DNA of 38,876 bases from Coriobacteriia bacterium (GTDB lineage: Bacteria > Actinomycetota > Coriobacteriia > Anaerosomatales > JAAXUF01): contig JARLGT010000126.1 of assembly GCA_031292615.1 (NCBI GenBank), positions 1 to 38,876 on the forward strand. The letters are read 5' to 3'. Made by a program: the position numbers and the translations under genes. The notes under the pieces are model-generated. The model searched no databases. It was not told the DNA's origin and was given only the letters and a program-made list of their open reading frames with translations. Shown piece after piece: positions 1 to 8,588 of this stretch (position 1 is the first letter of the stretch; each line of letters begins with the position of its first letter).

Positions 1-36
1 CACGTTCGCAACACCACCCGCGCAGGCACGAAGTAA
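1..36 (+). CDS. 3' end of an upstream phage gene (last 11 codons)
   Basis: Frame 1 is open from the first base and ends in TAA at 34-36, giving the C-terminal residues HVRNTTRAGTK. The stop overlaps the ribosome binding site (AAGGAG, 35-40) of the next tail gene, the usual close packing of phage late genes. Nothing can be said about function; by position it would be another tail component. The call rests on position and the well-placed stop only. Confidence 0.4.
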   Translation, partial: HVRNTTRAGTK

Positions 37-47
37 GGAGTACGCAG

Positions 48-2009
48 ATGGCACTCGGCATCTACACAGACTCGGCCTGCACGCAGTTCGTTGACAGGCT
101 CGATTCGCTGTCCGTGCATTCCAGCGGCATCCTGTGGCAGATAGGCGCCCTCGCGACGCCTATCACGCTCTACGCCAAGGATGACGCGGTGGGCTACCGC
201 ACGCCCCAAGCCGTCTCCATCTACTGCGTGGACGCCCACGGCACCGCCGTCTACGACTCCGACATTACGCTATCCTCCGACGGTTCGAGCTATGTGAGCG
301 CCCAGACCGGCGTGAATATCGGCATCGTCACGAACAGTGGCGGGACTGCCTTCTACGTCAAGCAGGGCGGCACCGGCAAGTCGAGCGGTAACACGAGCGT
401 CTATCTGCGCGGCGTGTTCGGCGCGGCATCCATCGCGCTCCCGGCGATCACGGTCGGGCCGTCGGTCTCCCCGAACACCACGGATGCGGTCATCACGGCA
501 TCGTTCAACGGTGCTGTGAAGAGCTGCAAGTACATCGTCAAGACCACGAACGTCGCGCCATCCACTGCCGACTGGTCAGCCGCTACGGCGTCATCGGCGC
601 TGTTGGCCGGAAGCGTGGATGCCACGCAGTATCTCTCGACGCCGCCCAGCACGTACACGAACATCACGGCGTCACAGGGTCTCTTCGCGTTCGTTCGGGC
701 ATATGACGCGGACGGTCTGTTCGCCACCAGCTCGGGCGTCGGGTTCACCACCAACAGCGCGGGCGCTTCCACCACGTTCTCAGCGCAGCCCACGATGACC
801 TCTCCGACCACGACCGGGTTTACGGTCAACTTCAACGTGAGCAACCCGCTCGGCTACTGGCGCATCAGCTACAACGGCGGGACTACGTGGACGGGATTCA
901 CGCCGTCTGGCAGCGGTCCTTACGCCTACGCGGTCACGGGCAAGACTGGCGGCACGGCCTACTCCGTGGTCGTCCAGAACACGCAGAACAGCGACTACTC
1001 CGGAACTTCTGCCACGTCCAACTCCGTGAGCATGTCCACGACCCTCGCCGCTCCGACCGTAACCGCCGCGGCAGGCGCCTCGAAGATCACGGACACATGG
1101 AGCGCCGTGACCGACGCGGCCAGCTACAACGTCTACTACGGCACCTCGGCGTCTGCCCCGACGAATCCGACGAGTGGGTCAGGTGGCAGCACGCCTACGG
1201 TCACCGGCGTCACGAGCCCCTATGACATCACGGGCCTGACGCCGTTCACCGCAGAGCACTCGTGGGTACAGTCGGTCAGCGCCACGGGGTATCTCAGCCC
1301 GTGGAGTTCCGACGCCTCGGCCACGCCGTATCTGGTCAACGACTTCTCGGCCGGCCAGTCTCTCGACACCACGAACCTCGCCGCGTACGGAGCGGGAAGT
1401 GGCACGTATGCCGTCGCGTCGAACAAGCTGACGCTCGACTCGTCTGCGGGAGCCAGTTCGGGCGCGGTATTGCAGTACAAGGCTCAGGTCGCCAAGGACG
1501 TCCATACCTACGAACTCAAGGTCACGCCGCAGACCCTCGCGACGGGTAACTCGATGTGCGCTATCACGCTGGAAGCCAACGCCACCATCCCGACCACTGT
1601 GCAGGGTTCGGGGGTTCGTCCTCCGCAGCGCGTGATGATGACGTTCGATAATGTGGCCGGCGTCTACCAGGCCGGGATCCAGTACGTCGGCGGAACCGGA
1701 TCGACTTACTACCACCACGACCGCTCGACAAACACGATGACATCCACAGGAATGGTACCCGCGACGTTCACGCTCGGCACCACCTACATTGTGCGTCTTG
1801 AGACGACTTCGACACAGTTCCGTTTCACCGTTCTCGACGCGAGCGGCAACCCCATCACGACTTGGAACGCAAGCGGCATCATCACGCCATGGATCAACTG
1901 GTCGTCCGTTTACAACGACGCGAGCAACACCTACTGGGCGATGGCTGGCGACCCCTACACGGACTACTGGGCGGGCAAGCTGGAAGTCCTCTACGCGAAG
2001 CTGGTCTAG
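48..2009 (+). CDS. Phage tail/fibre structural protein with fibronectin type III-like domains
   Basis: This 653-residue protein starts at an ATG with AAGGAG seven bases upstream. It is rich in Thr, Ser, Gly and Ala and almost free of charged runs, as expected for a beta-rich virion protein. Fibronectin-III-like modules are visible at about residues 245-333 and 334-430; the second has the typical W-x-A-V-x-x-A-x-x-Y-N-V-Y-Y start and an SPWSS turn. The last 220 residues look like a beta-sandwich or jelly-roll, perhaps carbohydrate-binding. It lies directly before the tail-tip gene, three bases from that gene's open frame, so a distal tail, baseplate or fibre role is inferred. No enzyme motif is seen. 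Confidence 0.7.
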   Translation: MALGIYTDSACTQFVDRLDSLSVHSSGILWQIGALATPITLYAKDDAVGYRTPQAVSIYCVDAHGTAVYDSDITLSSDGSSYVSAQTGVNIGIVTNSGGTAFYVKQGGTGKSSGNTSVYLRGVFGAASIALPAITVGPSVSPNTTDAVITASFNGAVKSCKYIVKTTNVAPSTADWSAATASSALLAGSVDATQYLSTPPSTYTNITASQGLFAFVRAYDADGLFATSSGVGFTTNSAGASTTFSAQPTMTSPTTTGFTVNFNVSNPLGYWRISYNGGTTWTGFTPSGSGPYAYAVTGKTGGTAYSVVVQNTQNSDYSGTSATSNSVSMSTTLAAPTVTAAAGASKITDTWSAVTDAASYNVYYGTSASAPTNPTSGSGGSTPTVTGVTSPYDITGLTPFTAEHSWVQSVSATGYLSPWSSDASATPYLVNDFSAGQSLDTTNLAAYGAGSGTYAVASNKLTLDSSAGASSGAVLQYKAQVAKDVHTYELKVTPQTLATGNSMCAITLEANATIPTTVQGSGVRPPQRVMMTFDNVAGVYQAGIQYVGGTGSTYYHHDRSTNTMTSTGMVPATFTLGTTYIVRLETTSTQFRFTVLDASGNPITTWNASGIITPWINWSSVYNDASNTYWAMAGDPYTDYWAGKLEVLYAKLV

Positions 2010-2063
2010 CGTGTGCGCCGGTTCCTATTGCTCGCACTTCTGCTGGCGTTGTCGGGAGGTCAC

Positions 2064-5000
2064 ATGAGCACGACGGTCGCCTACACGAACGCGACCTACG
2101 GCGGGGCGTTGTGGGCAGACACCGGGACGGCCAAGGTAGCCATCTGCCAAGGCGCATGGTCGCGGCTCACGTTCACGGGGACATCGCTCGCGCTCCAGCT
2201 CAACAATCCGAGCCGAACCTATCCCACCGAAGTTGAGTGGCAGATAGACGGCGGGGCCATCCAGCGGTCTACCATCAGCAACGGCATGGGGCTCGCCTCG
2301 GGCCTGACCTCGGGGACGCATCACGCGCAGATAATCTTGGCGGGCAACTACTTCCAGGACAACCAGTGGAACACCGGCGTCGGCCTGAGCATCACGGGCT
2401 ACACGGTCGATACCGGGTCAACGGTCTCGGCGTGGCCCTCGCCGAACCCTATCTGGGGACTCGTCCTCGGCGACAGCTTCGACTGTGGAAACCTCGTGCT
2501 CGGGTATGGCGGGGCCACATGGACGGCTGGGACGTACTACCCTGTCGGAGCCGTGGTCTACAACGCCGATGATGGCTGGTACTACTCCTGCACCTCCACG
2601 AACACCGACGTCGCGTGGAACGCCGCCCACTGGTCACAGACCACCAACGATGCCCAGCCGAACCATCCGTGCTATGGCAGCGGGCGTCTGGCGTTCTCAC
2701 AGGTTCTCGGTAGCTCTCTCGGCTGCGATGTCATCACCTTCGCCAACGGCGGCGCGGGCATCGGCGAGAGCTACGGCACGACCGGCTGGCCCGAGATGGA
2801 CACGGCCTTCGGAAATTCGATGGCCGGACAGACCGCTGCATGGCCCTCGACCCCGCCGAGCTTCGTCCTCATGGAACTCGGCAACAACGACACCGGCGAG
2901 ACCTCTGCCACGAGGCGCACGAAGTATCAGAACCTCGTCACCGCAGTGCGTGCCAAGTGGGCGACGGTGCCCTTCTTCGGCATGGGCTACATCAACGGGA
3001 GCGCGGCGTTCTCAGCAGACGTGTCCTACGTCATGGGGAACAACGCCGGCTGTCACTACATCGACGCGAGCGGCTGGACTGACGTTCCTTACGTCAACAG
3101 CGGCCATCCCGATACCGCAGGGCAGGCGGCCATCGCCGCACATCTGCAAGCTACGATCACGCCGTACCTCCCAGCCACCTACGCCGACTTCGGCGGACTG
3201 GCGATGCAGTTCGTACCTCAGGCGACCTATGCCGACTTCGGCGGCACAGCGACGGGCGTGCCCGTAGTCTCGGGAGAGTATGCCGACTTCGGTGGGCTGG
3301 CCGCACAGGCTGGCGCTCTGGTGTCGTTCGCTGACTTCGGTGGCACCGCTCTGGCGGACATCACCCCTACTCCGACGTTGGAGACGCTCCGCTTCTACAA
3401 GCGCGGTATCTCCGGGTTCACGGACATCACCTCATCGACCCTCGGCGGGTTCTCCGACCTCACCTTTACCGCCGTCCGCAACGACGCGGGCGGGCTGGCC
3501 GGCAGCTTCCAAGCGTCCACCATCGCTCAGTTCCACACATGGGCGAACGAGGCATCCAAGGTCGAATACTGGAACGGCGGGGCACGTCAGGCCGTCTACT
3601 ATGTGGATAGCTACACGCCGGACTGGAAGAACCTCACGATCAGCATGGCGTGCGTCGGGCCGCTGGTGCTCGGCAAGACGCTGACCTACACGGGCAACCT
3701 CGTGGGCGTCACTGCCGCACAGGCGTTCTGCACCCTCTGCAACGCTGTTCCCGACTGGACGTACAACGCCAGCTTCGTGAGCGCGGGCAGCTACGTCGTG
3801 GCGAACCTCAGCTACACCGACAAGCCCGTACTCGAAGCGATGCAGGAGATAGCCGACCTCGCGGGAGTCACCTTCTGGATCGACGCGAACATGGCGCTGC
3901 ACGTCGAGACGGTTCCCGCCACTCCGAACTACACCATCCAGCTCCCCGTGTCCGGCGCGACATCGAACGGCAACGGGCGCAACTGGACTACCACGCACAC
4001 AGCCAGAGACATCGTGAACCGCCTCATCATGGTCACGAGAGCGGGTACGTACACGTTCGATGACACGGCCTCACACGCGACCTACGGAGTCCGGGCCAAG
4101 AAGCTCCAGCTCGCGCAGATCACGAGCTACCATCAGGCGTCAGACTACGCGACGGCGTACTTCCTCGAATACGCTCAACCTCGCCTAGAGGCTACGGCTT
4201 CCATCGACCACGACACCACGTGCCGCCCTGGACTGTTCGCAAGCGTTCTCGGCCTGTCTGACGGTCGCACCTATCAACTGGTCGTAGAGCAGACCACATG
4301 GGCTCTGGGCGCGCTTTCCGACGAACTGACACTCGGCGCCCAGCCGTTGACGCTGCTTGAGGCGCCCGACGCGCAGTCAATCGCGGCGGTCACGCCCGCA
4401 CCAAGCATCACAGTCGGCAACATGCCTGCGTTCAACAGCTACTTCCAGCAGGCCGACACGGTGGGCACTCCCAACGCCCCGCAGAACCTCGACGGCGCTC
4501 TGGCGTTCAAGACGCTCATCCTGCATTGGGACTTGCCGCCAGAGGCGTTGTGGCGCACGTATGAGATATACGAGGACTACACCGCAGGCTTCACCCCCGA
4601 TACCACGAGTGGCAACTTCACGAACCGTGTGTACTCTGGCGACCAGACGGTCGTTCCCATCAAGCACGGCGTCGGTGAGGGACCGTTCTTCTACAAGGTG
4701 TGCTCCGTCAAGAGCGATGGCGTTACCCGCTCGCCGTTCGTCGTTCCTGCTTCGCAGCCGACTGGTGGCTGGGCGTTCGTGGCCGTCCCTGACGGCGAAC
4801 TGGCGAACATCAGCGCGAACAAGATAACGGCCGGCACCATCGTCTCGGGCGTCTCAATCTCGGCGGCTGGGCTCTTCGGCACGCTGGACGCATCGCAGAT
4901 CACAGTCACGAACCTCGACGCGGGTTCTCTGGTGTCGGGCACCATCATGGGCCTGAACATCACGGGCTCGACAATCCGCACCGCATCCAGCGGCGCGGTG

Positions 5001-5678
5001 GTCGAACTTGGCCCCGGCGTCAATGGCGGCACAGGCGTCATCAATATCAAGTCCGGTTCCAGCCTCGACGTGACCCCCGCCCAAATCACCAGCTACGAGT
5101 ACGGGAGTGGCAACGCACGCCAGATATACACCTCGATAATCAGTGGATGCGACCTCAAGGCTGGCGGCTCGGGAACTCAGACATGGGGAAGCGCAGGGAT
5201 TCGCCTCGCAAGCGCGGATAGGTCAAATGCCGACCCTGCCGCAATCCTGCTCGACCTCCCTGGGGCCAACGGTGCCACCATAGATTCCCCCGGCGGGAAC
5301 ACCCGCCTCGGTCTGGGTTCGCATGGTTATCTCAAAGCCCCTTCCGATGGCGGAGATTGGCAGTTCCGCGACGCCTCGGATAGCGGTTACAAGACCGTCC
5401 GCGCGTTGGCGTTTTCTCCCATGTCGGCACGCAAGCTCAAGACGGCCATCACGGTACATAAGGGCGCGCTCTCGCAGGTGCTCGCTGCTAAGCCTCATCA
5501 GTACCGCTTCAAGGCCGACCCGAAGGATGCCCCGAAGCGCCTCGGCATCATCTCCGACGAGCTGCCCGCAATCCTCGTCAACGAGGAGGGCGGCTATGAC
5601 CTCGGCGGCGCTGTCGCGCTCGCATTCGGCGGCATTCAGGAACTCGCCGCACGCATCGAAGCATTGGAGGCCAAGTGA
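2064..5678 (+). CDS. Multidomain phage tail-tip/baseplate protein: SGNH-like module, hub domain, fibronectin-like domain, C-terminal S74 chaperone
   Basis: The frame is open from a GTG at 2013, but GGGAGG just before the ATG at 2064 decides the start (1,204 residues). Domain order: an N-terminal beta region; an SGNH/GDSL-like module with GDS (Ser138), GNND (Asn275) and a GHP histidine (His348); four YADFGG-type repeats (about 373-427); a phage hub/baseplate-like region (about 437-765); a fibronectin-like domain (about 795-905); a tail-tip beta segment containing NISANKITAGTI; and a C-terminal S74 intramolecular chaperone with a Ser1121/Lys1126 pair spaced as in endosialidases. S74 domains fold trimeric fibres and then cut themselves off. 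The SGNH module may deacetylate or de-esterify surface glycans, but the residue three before His348 is Asn345, not the usual Asp. Confidence 0.78.
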   Translation: MSTTVAYTNATYGGALWADTGTAKVAICQGAWSRLTFTGTSLALQLNNPSRTYPTEVEWQIDGGAIQRSTISNGMGLASGLTSGTHHAQIILAGNYFQDNQWNTGVGLSITGYTVDTGSTVSAWPSPNPIWGLVLGDSFDCGNLVLGYGGATWTAGTYYPVGAVVYNADDGWYYSCTSTNTDVAWNAAHWSQTTNDAQPNHPCYGSGRLAFSQVLGSSLGCDVITFANGGAGIGESYGTTGWPEMDTAFGNSMAGQTAAWPSTPPSFVLMELGNNDTGETSATRRTKYQNLVTAVRAKWATVPFFGMGYINGSAAFSADVSYVMGNNAGCHYIDASGWTDVPYVNSGHPDTAGQAAIAAHLQATITPYLPATYADFGGLAMQFVPQATYADFGGTATGVPVVSGEYADFGGLAAQAGALVSFADFGGTALADITPTPTLETLRFYKRGISGFTDITSSTLGGFSDLTFTAVRNDAGGLAGSFQASTIAQFHTWANEASKVEYWNGGARQAVYYVDSYTPDWKNLTISMACVGPLVLGKTLTYTGNLVGVTAAQAFCTLCNAVPDWTYNASFVSAGSYVVANLSYTDKPVLEAMQEIADLAGVTFWIDANMALHVETVPATPNYTIQLPVSGATSNGNGRNWTTTHTARDIVNRLIMVTRAGTYTFDDTASHATYGVRAKKLQLAQITSYHQASDYATAYFLEYAQPRLEATASIDHDTTCRPGLFASVLGLSDGRTYQLVVEQTTWALGALSDELTLGAQPLTLLEAPDAQSIAAVTPAPSITVGNMPAFNSYFQQADTVGTPNAPQNLDGALAFKTLILHWDLPPEALWRTYEIYEDYTAGFTPDTTSGNFTNRVYSGDQTVVPIKHGVGEGPFFYKVCSVKSDGVTRSPFVVPASQPTGGWAFVAVPDGELANISANKITAGTIVSGVSISAAGLFGTLDASQITVTNLDAGSLVSGTIMGLNITGSTIRTASSGAVVELGPGVNGGTGVINIKSGSSLDVTPAQITSYEYGSGNARQIYTSIISGCDLKAGGSGTQTWGSAGIRLASADRSNADPAAILLDLPGANGATIDSPGGNTRLGLGSHGYLKAPSDGGDWQFRDASDSGYKTVRALAFSPMSARKLKTAITVHKGALSQVLAAKPHQYRFKADPKDAPKRLGIISDELPAILVNEEGGYDLGGAVALAFGGIQELAARIEALEAK
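3180..3344 (+). repeat. Four in-frame YADFGG-type repeats within the tail-tip gene
   Basis: The motif (Y/F)ADFGG(L/T)A begins at 3180, 3228, 3279 and 3327, a period of 48 to 51 bases (16-17 residues). The codons differ between copies (GGCGGA, GGCGGC, GGTGGG, GGTGGC), so the protein motif is conserved more strictly than the DNA. The array links the SGNH-like module to the hub region and may be a folded spacer or a ligand-binding repeat. Confidence 0.85.
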
Positions 5679-5839
5679 ACGACACCATCAACCTTGCCAA
5701 GCTGCGGGAGCGCATCGGCGGTGCGCTGTTCGACGCGCACCTCGAGGCCGTGATGCTTCAGGAACAGATTGACGCTCTGAGCAAGCAGGTGGAGATGCTG
5801 ACGAAGGAGACTCCATGCGAGCCTTCAACGAGCGGCTAG
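5675..5839 (+). CDS. Small phage protein, probable coiled coil (54 residues)
   Basis: A GTG at 5675 overlaps the TGA of the tail-tip gene (GTGA), with GGAGG four bases upstream at 5666-5670. The product runs VNDTINLAKLRERIGG and continues through a Leu/Met/Glu-rich segment (LQEQIDALSKQVEMLTKE) with heptad spacing, ending at TAG 5837-5839. It overlaps the next membrane-protein gene by 25 bases in another frame. Small coiled-coil proteins between the fibre and lysis genes are common in phages, but no family is recognised. Overlap coupling and the RBS make it likely to be real. Confidence 0.6.
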   Translation: MNDTINLAKLRERIGGALFDAHLEAVMLQEQIDALSKQVEMLTKETPCEPSTSG

Positions 5840-6156
5840 GCGCGGCAATCACGAACGCGGTCGGCACGATGTGGGCGGCGTACCTGTTCGCGGGTATCGC
5901 GCTCGTGTCGCTGCCGGCCGCGCTTGCGAGCGGTCAGCTTCTCGTCATCGTGGCGTGGCTCGCGCAGACGTTCCTACAGCTCGTGCTGCTGTCGGTAATC
6001 ATGTACGGCCAACGGCTGCAAGGCGAGGCCTCCGAAGCGCACCGCGAAGAACTCGACGCACGCGAAGAGGCACGGCACCAAGCGCAGATGGAACACCTCA
6101 CAAGCCTCGTGGAGAACCTTTGCGAGACCGAAGGCTCCAAGCCCGTCCCGTGGTAA
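5815..6156 (+). CDS. Phage membrane protein with two transmembrane helices (holin candidate)
   Basis: This 113-residue protein starts at an ATG behind AAGGAG. Two hydrophobic segments at about residues 18-37 and 41-63 are followed by a charged, helical tail rich in Glu, His and Arg. The pattern fits a class II-like holin or a DUF1003-like small membrane protein. It opens a cluster of membrane and wall-active genes after the tail genes, which supports a lysis role. Three candidate lysis membrane proteins lie within 3 kb, so which one is the holin is uncertain. Confidence 0.6.
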   Translation: MRAFNERLGAAITNAVGTMWAAYLFAGIALVSLPAALASGQLLVIVAWLAQTFLQLVLLSVIMYGQRLQGEASEAHREELDAREEARHQAQMEHLTSLVENLCETEGSKPVPW

Positions 6157-6181
6157 TCGAATCGACCGACTAGGAGTCGCC

Positions 6182-6580
6182 GTGACCGCACCAGTGCCCG
6201 ACAACTTCCTGCATACCGCGTACTACATCTTCGAGGTCATCGGGGGATTCATCGCCTTCGCTTTCATCGTGACGTTCGGCCTGCTGGTCAAGAAGTACTC
6301 CGTGTTCAAGTTCCAGAACGACGCGATCGAGAACCTGCAAAAGGCCTTCGAGACCGAGAAGCTGTGCCGCGAGCAGCTTGCGGAGAAGGTGCACGAGCAG
6401 GAAGTCATCATCGCCGAGCTCCGTGGTGTGGTGCGTGGCAAGGACCATGCGCTCGAGGACGCCTTTCGGGCGGCCGTGAACTCAGGCGGCTGCGACGACG
6501 CGTTCGTCTGCAAGATGCGCAAGGTGCCCGGCGAGCACATCCTGAGCGCCTCGTCAACGCTATCGCCCAACGGAGAGTAG
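6182..6580 (+). CDS. Phage single-pass membrane protein with coiled-coil tail
   Basis: The start is a GTG preceded by TAGGAG, about six bases away, giving 132 residues. One strong membrane segment lies at about residues 15-36 (containing FEVIGGFIAFAFIVTF). A long Glu/Lys/Gln-rich helix, likely a coiled coil, follows at about 44-95, then a short tail with two cysteines (GGCDDAFVCK). An N-terminal anchor plus a coiled coil resembles i-spanins or phage lysis regulators, but this could equally be a structural or exclusion protein. No family is recognised with confidence. Confidence 0.55.
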   Translation: MTAPVPDNFLHTAYYIFEVIGGFIAFAFIVTFGLLVKKYSVFKFQNDAIENLQKAFETEKLCREQLAEKVHEQEVIIAELRGVVRGKDHALEDAFRAAVNSGGCDDAFVCKMRKVPGEHILSASSTLSPNGE

Positions 6581-6589
6581 GGAGTCACC

Positions 6590-7555
6590 ATGAAACGCAT
6601 CATCCTCGCGCTGGCCCTCGTGGCCGCGCTGACCGGCTGCGCGCCGAAGGCGGCTCCTGTCGCTCCGGTCGTGCATCCGCAGGCCGTCACGACCGCGACT
6701 GTGCTCTACGGTGCCACGAACGGCCTCGCTACGGGTCACTGGCTCACGCAGGCATGGTCGGGCGGCAAGGTGCCCGCGAACACGAACCTGTATCAGCTCA
6801 ACAGCTTCGGCACGAACATCGCTGCGGCTCAGCGTAGGTATCCGGGCAAGCCGATCGTGCTCGACCATACCTCGCCGGTAGACCCGCTGTGGCTTCACTC
6901 CCACGGCTACGGCATCATCCGCTACATCGCCACCTCGCCGTGGAAGTGCATGACGTTCACCGAGCTTCGCGGATACGTGAAGGCTGGAGTCCCGGTCGGA
7001 GTCGTCTATGAGTCCACCGCCGCTCGTGCCTTGTCTGGGCGCTCTGCTGGCGTCTCAGACGCGAAGACCGCTCAGGCGTGGCTGGCGCAGGCTGGATACC
7101 CCAAGGGCTTCTGCTGGGTCGCTGTGGACACCGATACGTCGGCTGCCTCGGTGCGACCGTACTTCGAGGGCTGGGACTCGGTTATCGGCGCGGCTCGCAT
7201 CGGCGTATATGGAGGGGCCAGAGTCACCGGGCTCACGGCAGGCAAGGCTCCGCACGGGTTCGATGTCAACGTCGTGCTCAGGCAGCCGTGGTATCCGCTC
7301 AATGGTGCCCAACCGGCACCGAAACCGTCTCCCGCACCGATCGTAGTTCGGCCTGCCAACTATCACACGCGCGCTGTGATGCGCCACACGGCTGGACTCT
7401 ACGCCGACGCCCATCTGACGCACCGCATCGGCTGGGCGCGCTCTGGCGGCGTCGTGAGCGTCCTGAACGTGAACAGCGTCCGCACCGTCGCTCACGTGGC
7501 TTGGGGCGGCCATGACGGCTTCATCCGCTACAACGCTATGAGGTGGTTGCCGTGA
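6590..7555 (+). CDS. Lipoprotein with DUF1906 (Rv2525c-like) glycoside-hydrolase fold, probable endolysin or wall-active enzyme
   Basis: The start is an ATG behind GGGAG; the product is 321 residues. Residues 1-17 form a lipoprotein signal with lipobox LTGC (Cys17). Residues about 35-215 match the DUF1906 family, a TIM barrel related to GH25-type lysozymes: an IIRYIA strand, the LRGYVKAGVPVGVVYES strand-helix (Glu141), a GVSDAKTAQAWLAQAGYP helix, the WVAVDTD strand (Asp180) and RIGVYGG. A Pro-rich linker leads to an SH3b-like C-terminal domain (about 258-321). Placement between holin-like genes and a peptidase-like gene suggests peptidoglycan attack. The lipobox is odd for an endolysin and would tether the protein outside the membrane. 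It overlaps the next gene by four bases. Confidence 0.72.
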   Translation: MKRIILALALVAALTGCAPKAAPVAPVVHPQAVTTATVLYGATNGLATGHWLTQAWSGGKVPANTNLYQLNSFGTNIAAAQRRYPGKPIVLDHTSPVDPLWLHSHGYGIIRYIATSPWKCMTFTELRGYVKAGVPVGVVYESTAARALSGRSAGVSDAKTAQAWLAQAGYPKGFCWVAVDTDTSAASVRPYFEGWDSVIGAARIGVYGGARVTGLTAGKAPHGFDVNVVLRQPWYPLNGAQPAPKPSPAPIVVRPANYHTRAVMRHTAGLYADAHLTHRIGWARSGGVVSVLNVNSVRTVAHVAWGGHDGFIRYNAMRWLP

Positions 7556-8313
7556 AGCTAGGCCGCAACCCGTCTCCCGAGCTCGCGAGCTTCAAGCTCG
7601 ACACGTTCGTCGACGTGGAGCGCGTGGCTTTCGCGATCGCGCAGCTTCCCACGCCGCCCAAACAGTTCGGCCACGAGGTAGGCGTGCCCTTCATCATGGG
7701 CGGCAACGACACCGTGGGCGACTGCGTGCTGGCCGGGGCCGTCAATGAGGGCATCCTCGACTGCCACGCCACGGGCAAGCCTGCCGCGTTCAAGGACTCA
7801 GACGCCATCCGCGCCTACTCCGACATCACCGGCTACGATCCCGCCGATCCCAACACCGACCGGGGCACCGACATGGTTGCCGCGGCGAAGTACCGCCAGA
7901 AGCATGGCATCGTGGACTCGGCCGGAAACGTCCACCGCATCGGCGCCTATCTCGATGTGCCGATCGACGTGAGCAAGCTCGAGGTCGCCATGTACCTGTT
8001 CGGCGCGGCCGGACTGGGCATCACCGTCACAGATCGCACGATGAAGCAGTTCGACCAGGGGCTCTACTGGTCCATGACCGGGCAGAAGGGCTCGCCGTCC
8101 GATGGCGGGCACTACATTCCCGGCGTCGCCCGCAGGGGTAGCCACACGAACATCGTGAGCTGGGCCAAGCTCGTGCGCATGACGGATGGTTTCCTCAAGA
8201 CGTTCTGCGACGAGATCCTCGCGTACGTCCCGCTGGACTACCTGGACAGCGGCGGCCACACGCCTGAGGGATTCGACGTGACCGCACTCAATTCCGCGCT
8301 GGCGAAACTCTAG
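7552..8313 (+). CDS. Papain-like (C39/C1-fold) cysteine peptidase-like phage protein
   Basis: The GTG at 7552 overlaps the previous stop (GTGA) and has AGGTGG five bases upstream, so it is preferred over the GTG at 7543; the product is 253 residues. GNDTVGDCV carries a candidate catalytic Cys58, GGHYIPG a candidate His187, and NIVSWAKLVRMT the conserved Asn/Trp strand after it, the order seen in papain-fold peptidases. The segments YSDITGYDP and DRGTDM followed by YRQKHGI are familiar from similar proteins of actinobacterial phages. Direct coupling to the DUF1906 gene suggests joint action on the wall, for example as a second endolysin activity. Activity is not proven by sequence. Confidence 0.6.
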   Translation: MKLGRNPSPELASFKLDTFVDVERVAFAIAQLPTPPKQFGHEVGVPFIMGGNDTVGDCVLAGAVNEGILDCHATGKPAAFKDSDAIRAYSDITGYDPADPNTDRGTDMVAAAKYRQKHGIVDSAGNVHRIGAYLDVPIDVSKLEVAMYLFGAAGLGITVTDRTMKQFDQGLYWSMTGQKGSPSDGGHYIPGVARRGSHTNIVSWAKLVRMTDGFLKTFCDEILAYVPLDYLDSGGHTPEGFDVTALNSALAKL

Positions 8314-8322
8314 GGAGGCCCC

Positions 8323-8580
8323 ATGCGTTGTATCACGTCCAAGCAGTTCTGGAACAATGCCGTAGTCCAGGCCATCATCGTCGGCGTCATCGCCCCCGTG
8401 CTGGTCTACGTCCTGCACGCGCTCGCCGCGATGTGGGCAGGCGGCACGTTCCACGGTGACTACATGACCATCCTCGCGAGTGCGTCATCCATGCTCGCGC
8501 TGCTCGCCGCGCAGGTGCTGTCGCGCTACTTCCCGGTGGGGGGAAAGGCTGACCCCAACAGCGGGAGCTTCCTCAGCTAA
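8323..8580 (+). CDS. Small phage membrane protein with two transmembrane helices (holin candidate)
   Basis: This 85-residue protein starts at an ATG with GGGAGG six bases upstream. Hydrophobic helices at about residues 14-38 and 48-70 are separated by a short turn, and the C-terminal tail is polar (GGKADPNSG). Size, topology and position directly after two wall-active genes are what is expected of a class II holin. It ends just before a short hairpin that is repeated near the prophage edge. Confidence 0.62.
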   Translation: MRCITSKQFWNNAVVQAIIVGVIAPVLVYVLHALAAMWAGGTFHGDYMTILASASSMLALLAAQVLSRYFPVGGKADPNSGSFLS

Positions 8581-8588
8581 CCCTTCCG

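Noticed and set aside
2013-2063. A 17-residue hydrophobic, signal-like extension of the tail-tip protein from GTG 2013
   Set aside because: The GTG has no RBS, while GGGAGG sits right before the ATG at 2064, and phage tail proteins are not exported.
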